Of a stretch of 16,626 nt of DNA, positions 1 through 6,057 are shown piece after piece (position 1 is the first letter of the stretch; each line of letters begins with the position of its first letter). This DNA comes from Gemmatimonadota bacterium (GTDB taxonomy: Bacteria > Latescibacterota > UBA2968 > UBA8231), in contig JAPPEF010000300.1 in NCBI GenBank assembly GCA_028875335.1, positions 1 through 16,626 of the forward strand, written 5' to 3'. The position numbers were made by a program, and so were the translations under genes. The notes under the pieces are model-generated. The model worked only from the letters and a program-made list of their open reading frames with translations, did no database searches and was not told the origin of the DNA.

Positions 1-560
1 TGCGCCGACTCAACCTCCACCAATTTAAGACAGTTCTCGCGTTTGCCCTACGACTGGCGATGTGCACTGGCGTCGCCGCGTCAGCACAAGAAGAAAGCGA
101 AGACAGCACCATGTCCTGGGCCCTGACGCTGAAGACGATCCGCGCCGAGTTTCCGACAGTCGCCCATATATCGACCGATACGCTACAATCCTGGCTCGCC
201 GAATCTCCGCAACGGGAAAACCTCCTGCTGTTCGACGTGCGAGACCCCGAGGAATACGCCGTCAGTCATCTACAAGGTGCCCAGCCAGCCCCCTCGAAAG
301 ACGAAGCCCTAAAAGCGCTTCAAGGAATACCAGCGGACCAGCATATCGTTTTGTACTGTTCCGTGGGATACCGCTCGTCAGACCTTGCCCAGTTTCTAAT
401 GAAAAAAGGATATACAGAGGTTTACAATCTGGAAGGATCGATCTTCGCTTGGGCAAACGAGGGGCGACCAGTTTACCGGGGAAAAGAGCGGGTCCAGGTC
501 GTCCATCCCTATGACAGGACTTGGGGCAGATTGTTAAAGAAATCGCTGCGAAAGCAGTAG
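1..560 (+). CDS. Exported rhodanese-like domain protein (start at window edge)
   Basis: Single-domain rhodanese, a fold that carries sulfur on a cysteine persulfide. Counting from the ATG at 60, the domain covers about residues 35-140. It shows the FDVRDPEEY motif (D59, R61) and the active loop CSVGYR with catalytic C100 (codon 357-359), then the family ending NLEGSIFAWANEGRPV. The frame stays open upstream of 60 to the window edge. It reads a basic start (RRLNLHQFK), a hydrophobic run (TVLAFALRLAMCTGVAA) and an ASA-QE cleavage-like site, which together look like a Sec signal peptide. Bases 1-2 are 'tg' in this frame, so an ATG, GTG or TTG start probably lies exactly across the edge. The protein is therefore probably periplasmic or extracytoplasmic. 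A start at 60 would destroy the signal peptide and is less likely. The physiological sulfur donor or acceptor cannot be told. Confidence 0.88.
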   Translation, partial: RRLNLHQFKTVLAFALRLAMCTGVAASAQEESEDSTMSWALTLKTIRAEFPTVAHISTDTLQSWLAESPQRENLLLFDVRDPEEYAVSHLQGAQPAPSKDEALKALQGIPADQHIVLYCSVGYRSSDLAQFLMKKGYTEVYNLEGSIFAWANEGRPVYRGKERVQVVHPYDRTWGRLLKKSLRKQ

Positions 561-593
561 GAGGCCGTAAACCCTTAGCGCGTGGAATCGATT

Positions 594-644
594 TTGACAT
601 CTTATTTTAAATTGCACACATTATGTGTACACTTTAAGGAGGGG
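594..644 (+). promoter_or_regulatory. Promoter/operator and strong RBS of the toxin-antitoxin operon
   Basis: A perfect -35 box TTGACA lies at 594-599. At 17-base spacing the -10 would be CACATT (617-622), a weak match. Two palindromes cover this zone. One is ACACAT-T-ATGTGT (616-628); the overlapping one is GTGTACAC (625-632), which contains the hexamer TGTACA. YefM-type antitoxins are known to bind TGTACA-centred palindromes in their own operator, so autoregulation by the downstream Phd/YefM-like antitoxin is a reasonable inference. The Shine-Dalgarno AAGGAGGGG (636-644) sits directly before the ATG at 647. Confidence 0.6.
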
Positions 645-646
645 TT

Positions 647-892
647 ATGAAAGCATCTATTCTCGACCTAAGACGACGTATGAAAGATATTTTGCTCGCA
701 CTCGACCGCAACGAATCGGTCACTATCCTTTATCGCGGGAAAGAAAAAGCCATCCTGTCTCCCTGCCGACAGCAAACAAAAAAACCTGTAAAAGACCATG
801 AGGCTTTTGGGATGTGGCGAGACAGAAAAGATACAGTGGATGTCGATGCTTATGTTCGCAATTTGAGAAAAGGCCGCTTGAATGATTTTTGA
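647..892 (+). CDS. Phd/YefM-family type II antitoxin
   Basis: An 81-residue protein with the layout of Phd/YefM antitoxins. The N-terminal DNA-binding and dimerisation part (residues 1-40) contains DLRRRMKDILLALDRNESV and ILYRGKEKAIL. The C-terminal tail (about 48-81) holds DHEAFGMWRDRKD and DVDAYVRNLRKGR, the type of segment that wraps and neutralises a PIN toxin. It should bind the VapC-like toxin encoded next and repress the shared promoter. Its stop (890-892) overlaps the toxin start (882) by 11 bases, the usual coupling. A very strong RBS precedes the ATG, consistent with excess antitoxin production. The gene is clearly more AT-rich than the metabolic genes to its right, which suggests horizontal acquisition. 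Confidence 0.88.
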   Translation: MKASILDLRRRMKDILLALDRNESVTILYRGKEKAILSPCRQQTKKPVKDHEAFGMWRDRKDTVDVDAYVRNLRKGRLNDF

Positions 893-1259
893 TACCGATA
901 TCGTGATATGGGTTTTCAGAGGGCATGAAGGAGCTGCAAAACTCGTTGAAAATGCCCACGATCGTCAGATATCAATTGTTACGTATATGGAATTTATTCA
1001 AGGTGCGAGAAATCGGCAGGAATTAAAAAAGATCAAGAGTTTTCTCAATGACCACGCCTTTCAGACTTTACCTCTTACTGAAAATATCGGCCACCGAGCG
1101 TCTGTATATATGGAAGAATATACCCTTAAGACAGCACTGTACCTGGCAGATGCCTTGATTGCAGCAACAGCTATCGAACATCATTCAACACTTTGTACAG
1201 CCAACAGAAAACATTACCGCGAAATCAACGAACTCAATCTAAAAATCTTTCGACCGTAA
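882..1259 (+). CDS. vapC: VapC-like PIN-domain ribonuclease toxin
   Basis: A 125-residue single PIN domain, the normal size for VapC toxins, which are metal-dependent RNases that commonly cut tRNA or rRNA. Acidic residues lie where the family needs them: D4 and D6 in MIFDTDIVIW, E37 in YMEF and D90 in YLADALIAATA. The terminal motif TANRKHY (106-112) followed by LKIFRP matches the VapC T-x-N-x-KHF ending. The start ATG at 882 lies inside the antitoxin gene, with AAAAGG about eight bases upstream. All recognisable catalytic positions are kept, so the toxin looks active. The cognate antitoxin is Phd/YefM-like rather than AbrB- or RHH-type, a pairing that is also known elsewhere. The cellular RNA target cannot be read from the sequence. 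Confidence 0.9.
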   Translation: MIFDTDIVIWVFRGHEGAAKLVENAHDRQISIVTYMEFIQGARNRQELKKIKSFLNDHAFQTLPLTENIGHRASVYMEEYTLKTALYLADALIAATAIEHHSTLCTANRKHYREINELNLKIFRP

Positions 1260-1294
1260 ACTTTTTTCACACCTATTAAAAACCAGAGGCCACC

Positions 1295-2671
1295 ATGCCC
1301 GACACCCCCATCCCCATCGGCTCCAACCGCCAACTACTGCTCGACCGCCGCCTCATCGACGACCTAGAGGACGCCCGCCAAGTCCTCCACCAGCCCATGC
1401 GCCGCAACGCCGCAGTGCGCATCGACCATCCTTGGGAAGAAGGCGGCCTCGCCTACGCCGTGCTCTTCAAAGACGGCGACCGCTTCCGCGCCTGGTACCG
1501 CTGCATCCCCCACGCCGACAACAACAAAACCGACCGAGCCTGCACCGCCTACGTAGAAAGCAGTGACGGCATCACTTGGCACAAACCAGAGTTGGGGCTC
1601 ATCGACTTCCAAGGCTCGACAGCCAACAACTTAGTTATCGACGATCCCGACCTAGTCAACTTCTCCCCATTCCTCGATCCACAAGCCCCAGAGCAAGAGC
1701 GCTACAAAGGCATCGGTCGGCGCGGTGCCATTTACACGGCGACCTCGCCCGACGGCTTCCACTGGCGCAAAAATCCCGAACCCGTGCAGACCGAAGGCCC
1801 GTTCGACTCGCACAATATCGCCTTCCGCGACCCGTGGACCGGCCAGTACGTCATGTACACCCGAGGCATTCGCAGCGACGGCGAACTAGGCCACGGTGCC
1901 ACCCGCGCCTTTAAGGAAGGCGTGCGCTGGATCCGCCGCGCCACCTCCGACGACTTTGTCCACTGGAGTCCGCTAGAAGCTATCAGCACAGGCGATGCGC
2001 CGCTGGAGCACATGTACACCAATTCCTGCGTTCCCTACGAGCGCTCCCCCGGCCTCTACCTGATGTTCCCCTCGCGCTTTGTCAACAGCCGCAGTCCCAC
2101 GCCTGGCTGGCCGTACCCTGGGGTCAACGACGGCGTGCTAATGAGCAGCCACGACGGCCTCCACTTCGACCGCCTCTTCCCCGAAGCCTTCGTGCGCCCG
2201 GGTCCCGATCCCGGCAATTGGCACGACCGCAGCGTGTACATCATGCGCGGTCTGCTGCGCACCGGACCAGCCGAACTATCGCTCTACATGACCGAGCACT
2301 GGCGCATGCCCACTTCCTGCATCCGCCGCCTGACCATGCGCCTCGATGGTTTTGCCTCGGTGCAAGCGCCCTATCGCGGCGGCCAGTTCACCACTAAGCC
2401 CCTGATCTTCAGCGGCGATCAATTGCGGCTCAACATGGCCACCTCCGCGGCTGGCAGCATCCGCGTCGAAGTCCAAGACGAAAACGGCAATCCCTTCCCC
2501 GGCCTGTCGCTAGCCGATTCGCCCGAACTCTTTCAGGATCAGACGGACTTAGCAGTAGAATGGGAATCGGGCGCGGAGGTAGGCCCGTTGGCCGGACGGC
2601 CAGTGCGCCTGCGCTTTGTCATGTACGACGCCGACCTGTACGCGCTGCGCTTTTACCGCAAAGAAGAATAG
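1295..2671 (+). CDS. Glycosidase-like beta-propeller protein (GH32/GH43-like fold), function unknown
   Basis: A 458-residue protein of a group often annotated as hypothetical or glycosyl-hydrolase-like in Planctomycetota-type genomes. No signal peptide is visible, so it is probably cytoplasmic. It opens with NRQLLLDRRLIDD. It then shows recurring blade-like motifs with a Ser-x-Asp-Gly...Trp pattern: SSDGITWHKPELG (89-101), TSPDGFHWRKNPEP (150-163), TSDDFVHW (217-224) and SSHDGLHFDR (about 284-293). Acidic residues near HNIAFRDP (173-180) could belong to an active site. The last 100 residues look like a beta-sandwich. A good RBS (AGAGG) precedes the ATG. The nitrilase-family gene follows after 12 bases, so the two are probably one operon. 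The fold-level call is by motif resemblance; the substrate and even hydrolase activity are not shown. Confidence 0.6.
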   Translation: MPDTPIPIGSNRQLLLDRRLIDDLEDARQVLHQPMRRNAAVRIDHPWEEGGLAYAVLFKDGDRFRAWYRCIPHADNNKTDRACTAYVESSDGITWHKPELGLIDFQGSTANNLVIDDPDLVNFSPFLDPQAPEQERYKGIGRRGAIYTATSPDGFHWRKNPEPVQTEGPFDSHNIAFRDPWTGQYVMYTRGIRSDGELGHGATRAFKEGVRWIRRATSDDFVHWSPLEAISTGDAPLEHMYTNSCVPYERSPGLYLMFPSRFVNSRSPTPGWPYPGVNDGVLMSSHDGLHFDRLFPEAFVRPGPDPGNWHDRSVYIMRGLLRTGPAELSLYMTEHWRMPTSCIRRLTMRLDGFASVQAPYRGGQFTTKPLIFSGDQLRLNMATSAAGSIRVEVQDENGNPFPGLSLADSPELFQDQTDLAVEWESGAEVGPLAGRPVRLRFVMYDADLYALRFYRKEE

Positions 2672-2683
2672 GAGACGGAACCC

Positions 2684-3568
2684 ATGTACCAATCAGTAGA
2701 TGTCGCCGCCATTTCCTTCCGGCCCAAAAAATTCGACCTAACCGACAACGCCGACCGCTTGGAGGCCATGTTCCGCGCCGCCGCCAAGGGCGGTGTCCAA
2801 CTGGCCTTGGCACCTGAAGGAGTGCTGGAGGGCTACGTGGTCATGGAACTAATCACGAAGGAGGAACCGGAAGAACGGATGCGGGACGTGGCCGTCACCA
2901 CGCGCGGCCCGGTCATTGGCCGCTTTCGCGAACTCGCCCGCGAGTTGGGAATATGCCTCGCCTTTGGGCTAGCCGAGCGCATCGGCGACGATGTGTACAA
3001 CTGCGCCGTCTTCATCGACCACCGGGGCCGCCTGTGCGGCAAGTACCACAAAATGCAACTAGCCGAGGGCTATCATCCCTCTTGGTGGTACAATCGCCTC
3101 GGTGCCCATGCCCACGCCTTTGACACTCCGTTTGGCCGCTGCGGCTTCCTCATCTGCAACGACCGCTGGAACCCCGACATCGCCCGCATCCCAGTGCTCG
3201 ACGGAGCACAATACCTACTCATCCCCTCCTACGGCTCCCGCTCCAAAGAGCAAGACCGCGCCGTGTTGGCCCGGGCGCGCGAAAACGGCGTCGCCATTGT
3301 CGAGGCCAACGTCGGAGTCACCTTGGTCATCAGCAAAGGAGAAATCGTCGCTCTGTCGCGCCGGGTGAACGAAATAACTTACGCCACCATCGAAATCCCG
3401 GCTCTACCTTCGGCGCGCAACCGCGACGCGCAGGAACGCAGTTTTTTGCAATGGCGGCAAACGGAAATGCGCCACCGCTACAAACAAGGAGAGGCCAAGC
3501 GCGCCCGCTCCGGCCCGCACGATCCCGACAAGGTCAGCCACGACCAAAAAGGCCGCTTGATCGGTTGA
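2684..3568 (+). CDS. Carbon-nitrogen hydrolase (nitrilase superfamily)
   Basis: A 294-residue cytoplasmic enzyme of the nitrilase/amidase superfamily. These enzymes hydrolyse C-N bonds through a Glu-Lys-Cys triad. The triad is visible: E45 in LAPEGVLEG, K123 in GKYHKMQL and C158 in CGFLICNDRW. The second conserved Glu region (LAEGYHPSWW) and the SYGSR segment after the nucleophile also fit. The length is typical for the catalytic domain. Residues after about 260 form a charged tail (RHRYKQGEAKRARSG). A GGAG Shine-Dalgarno overlaps the stop of the upstream propeller gene, 12 bases away, suggesting co-transcription. The substrate could be an amide, carbamoyl compound or nitrile and cannot be chosen from the sequence. 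The gene ends six bases from the convergent lipoprotein gene, with no recognisable terminator between them. Confidence 0.88.
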   Translation: MYQSVDVAAISFRPKKFDLTDNADRLEAMFRAAAKGGVQLALAPEGVLEGYVVMELITKEEPEERMRDVAVTTRGPVIGRFRELARELGICLAFGLAERIGDDVYNCAVFIDHRGRLCGKYHKMQLAEGYHPSWWYNRLGAHAHAFDTPFGRCGFLICNDRWNPDIARIPVLDGAQYLLIPSYGSRSKEQDRAVLARARENGVAIVEANVGVTLVISKGEIVALSRRVNEITYATIEIPALPSARNRDAQERSFLQWRQTEMRHRYKQGEAKRARSGPHDPDKVSHDQKGRLIG

Positions 3569-3574
3569 AATAGC

Positions 3575-5401
3575 TTACTGCACAAAGGCCATCTCCCCCA
3601 CAATCCCCTCACCCTGCGCGATTTCATAACGCGCCCCGGCCGCGAGCTGTCCAAGAGCTTCCACCGTCCCATCCGGCCAGCGAATCTCCAAGCGGTCGAT
3701 CTGCTCGACGGTTCCCAAACCAACGGTCAGGCTCATCGGACTGTGGCTCAAATAGGAAGACCCCGTGCGGACCATGAACACCTGCTCCTGTTCGCCCACC
3801 TGCGCAGTCACCTTCGCGCCAATAGCGTCCCGATTAGGTGCCTTGCCCGTCAGGTTGAGCTCCACCACGCGACCGGTTGGCCCCTCGTTGCGCAATAGAT
3901 AGGCCGGGCCGCCATTGGTCGTCAGCAGCACGTCCAAGTCGCCGTCTGCATCGATATCGCCGACGGACAACCCTCGCGCCACCACTGGCTTGAGGAACGG
4001 CCCACCTGTCTGCTCCGACACCTCGACCATCCGCCCGTCGCCGGTATTCCAAAACAACTGCGGTGGTTGACGGTACTCGATCTCCTTCTGCGTCGAGTTG
4101 ATCTCTGGCTCAATGTGCCCATTGGCCAAGATCAGGTCTTGGTACCCGTCGAGATCGTAGTCGAAAAAGCGCAGCCCAAAGGTCAGCGGCTGCAGCGTCG
4201 CCTGCATCAGTCTAGCTTTGCCCGCAGCATCGACGAAGACCTCACTTCCAGCTTGGCTGTAGAGCGAGAGCGCCTCGCGGCTGAAGTTGCCAATGGCAAT
4301 GGAGAGCACGCCGTCGTTGGCGACCGAGGTAATATCTACGCCCATCCCCGCTCGCGCCCTCCCGGTCTCGTCGTAGCCGATGCCCGCGGCGAGACCCCGC
4401 TCCGCAAAGCGACCCCCACCTAAGTTTTGCAACAGGAAATTGGGCTGGGTGTCGTTGGTGACCACCAAGTCGATGCGCCCGTCGTCTTCAAAGTCGGTCA
4501 TGGCCACGCCCATGGACTTGCCCTCGGGCAATAGCAGACCGGCTTCTTCGGTTATTTCCTCGAAGCGGCCCTCGCCTAAGTTGCGGTAGAGCCTCGGCGT
4601 CGAGCCGGGGTACTGCTGTGGCGTAGCGTAGGACTTTCCCTTGCCATCTTGCGTAGTGTATATGTCGGTGCTGGGCGACCAATGCACGTAGTTGGTGACC
4701 AACAGATCCAGCCAGCCGTCGCCATCCACATCGACCCAGGCCGCGCCCGTGGACCACTCGGGATTTTCGTTGCCCGCATCATCCCGCCAGACCGCGCCTG
4801 CCACGCCCGCTTCCCGCGCCACATCGACAAAGCGACCCGCGTCGTTGCGCAAGAGCAGGTTCGGCCCCAAGGTCGTCAGGTAGATATCCGGGTCGCCATC
4901 AGCGTCGTAATCGGCAATCGTCGCGCCCATGCCATAGACCGAGAAGTCTAGACCCGCGCGTTCCGTTGCGTCATCAAAGGTGCCGTTGCCGAGGTTGCGG
5001 TAGAGCTTGCCGGGAGCCTTTTCGCCGCCCCAGCCTTCGCTGTTGACCAAGAGCACATCCAGCCAGCCATCGCCATCGTAATCAAAAAGCGCACAGCCGC
5101 TGCCCATAGTTTCCGGCATCCACTTGTCGCCGCGCGCCCCGGTCTCATGCTTGAATTCAAGACCAGCCTCTTGCGTCACATCGACAAAGCGCACCGCAGG
5201 AGCCTCTTTCCGCCCGCGCCCCACCGCATAGTCGGCGGTCGGTGCTTTAGTGTACTCAGGCTTCGGAGCCGGTTCCGAAGGCTCTTCCGGGCCGCAGGCG
5301 GCCAACATCAATGCGATGACCAAGAGCCGCCAGATAATACTGTGAAATATTGGCATAAAATTTGCGCCTATTACGTACTTCCTCGTCATATCTCTTCCCA
5401 T
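3575..5401 (-). CDS. CRTAC1-like lipoprotein with FG-GAP/VCBS repeats and ASPIC/UnbV domain
   Basis: A 608-residue secreted lipoprotein. The hydrophobic segment IIWRLLVIALMLAAC ends in a lipobox with C36, followed by a Pro/Glu-rich linker. Six Asp-rich calcium-binding loops of FG-GAP/VCBS type follow: FDYDGDGWLD (106-115), ADYDADGDPD (163-172), VDVDGDGWLD (223-232), TDFEDDGRID (302-311), FDYDLDGYQD (413-422) and GDIDADGDLD (481-490). These imply a beta-propeller. The C-terminus (about 512-598) is an ASPIC/UnbV domain, with NRDAIGAKV, GSSYLSHSP and IRWPDG. The start is uncertain: ATGs at 5401, 5389 and 5356 are in frame, and the last gives the most typical signal peptide. The family is usually cell-surface or extracytoplasmic; its exact function is unknown. 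It is encoded near, but not adjacent to, the multiheme cytochrome gene. Confidence 0.88.
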   Translation of the reverse strand: MGRDMTRKYVIGANFMPIFHSIIWRLLVIALMLAACGPEEPSEPAPKPEYTKAPTADYAVGRGRKEAPAVRFVDVTQEAGLEFKHETGARGDKWMPETMGSGCALFDYDGDGWLDVLLVNSEGWGGEKAPGKLYRNLGNGTFDDATERAGLDFSVYGMGATIADYDADGDPDIYLTTLGPNLLLRNDAGRFVDVAREAGVAGAVWRDDAGNENPEWSTGAAWVDVDGDGWLDLLVTNYVHWSPSTDIYTTQDGKGKSYATPQQYPGSTPRLYRNLGEGRFEEITEEAGLLLPEGKSMGVAMTDFEDDGRIDLVVTNDTQPNFLLQNLGGGRFAERGLAAGIGYDETGRARAGMGVDITSVANDGVLSIAIGNFSREALSLYSQAGSEVFVDAAGKARLMQATLQPLTFGLRFFDYDLDGYQDLILANGHIEPEINSTQKEIEYRQPPQLFWNTGDGRMVEVSEQTGGPFLKPVVARGLSVGDIDADGDLDVLLTTNGGPAYLLRNEGPTGRVVELNLTGKAPNRDAIGAKVTAQVGEQEQVFMVRTGSSYLSHSPMSLTVGLGTVEQIDRLEIRWPDGTVEALGQLAAGARYEIAQGEGIVGEMAFVQ

Positions 5402-5487
5402 TAAGCCTTAGCAGTGTGAAAGGTTGATACACAGGTGTTTGCTAGAGTAACCGACACCTTAAAAGAATGCAATCGGATTAGCTCGAC
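5402..5487. promoter_or_regulatory. Divergent intergenic region with a possible operator
   Basis: This 86-base region separates the minus-strand lipoprotein gene from the plus-strand small-gene pair, so promoters for both should lie here. I find no convincing -35/-10 pair. The only structure is an inverted repeat, AGGTGT (5433-5438) and ACACCT (5454-5459), with a 15-base spacer. It could be a regulator site or chance. Confidence 0.25.
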
Positions 5488-5799
5488 ATGAATCGCAGCA
5501 CAGCCTACATAGCCGATGCAAAATTGAACTATCTATTGCACGACGACAGCAAGAGCGGTCTATTCGCCATACTGGGCTATGACGACCACAACGTCGAGGA
5601 TTTACGCAGAGGTCTGTTAGTCATCGTCAGGACGCAACCGCTTGCCGAACGCATTGCAACTGAACACGGCACCAAATACATTATCCTTGGATATATTGAC
5701 ACACCATCATACGGCCTGTTTCATCTTCGCACCGTGTGGTTCATCGGCCACAGCGAGACCGCGCTGCGCTTTGTAACAGCCATTCCACAAAGGAGTTAG
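5488..5799 (+). CDS. DUF6883-like small protein
   Basis: A 103-residue protein. The pattern matches what I remember of DUF6883: an initial KLNYLLHDDSKSGLFAILGY segment, a middle NVEDLRRGLLVIV helix, the THGTKYIILG-type strand (EHGTKYIILGYIDTP, about 52-66) and the ending RTVWFIGHSETALRFVTAIP. No signal peptide or membrane segment is seen. The RBS is weak. The stop lies three bases before the next ATG, and the final codons (caa agg agt tag) contain the Shine-Dalgarno of the DUF4926-like gene. The two are therefore translationally linked. Small gene pairs of this kind are widespread and scattered, and some resemble toxin/immunity or toxin/antitoxin pairs. No activity can be assigned. The family assignment is from memory and should be treated as likely, not certain. 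Confidence 0.65.
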   Translation: MNRSTAYIADAKLNYLLHDDSKSGLFAILGYDDHNVEDLRRGLLVIVRTQPLAERIATEHGTKYIILGYIDTPSYGLFHLRTVWFIGHSETALRFVTAIPQRS

Positions 5800-5802
5800 T
5801 CC

Positions 5803-6057
5803 ATGAATACCTTAGCCGAACCCCTATATGAACCCCTAGCCGAACACCGACGGGCCGTCCTGACAGTCGATCAACCCGAAGCCGAACTGATCGCCGGCGA
5901 CGTCGGAGTCGTGGTCCTCATTCACGGCGAAGGGGCCGCGTACGAGGTGGAGTTTCCCAACCACGCTGTCCTCACCCTAGAAGCCGACCAAGTGCGGGCA
6001 CTAGGCATGGAAGAAATTCTCCACGTGCGCCCTCAACCATCCTCCCCCAACGGATGA
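5803..6057 (+). CDS. DUF4926-like small protein
   Basis: An 84-residue protein whose core (residues 31-66) has the DUF4926 pattern: LIAGDVGVVVLIHGEGAAY, EVEFPNHAVLTLEADQVRAL. This is a compact SH3-like beta-barrel in related families. The first 30 residues carry a short internal echo, AEPLYEPLAE. An AAGGAG Shine-Dalgarno seven bases before the ATG lies inside the end of the preceding gene, so the two products are made together and probably interact. The 3' end overlaps the convergent cytochrome gene by 25 bases (6033-6057). The function of DUF4926 is not established. It often sits next to DUF6883 or other small toxin-like genes, so an antitoxin or immunity role is an inference only. Confidence 0.72.
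   Translation: MNTLAEPLYEPLAEHRRAVLTVDQPEAELIAGDVGVVVLIHGEGAAYEVEFPNHAVLTLEADQVRALGMEEILHVRPQPSSPNG

Noticed and set aside
3540..3600. Bidirectional terminator between the convergent nitrilase and lipoprotein genes
   Set aside because: The six-base gap and its surroundings show no GC-rich stem with a flanking T-run on either strand.
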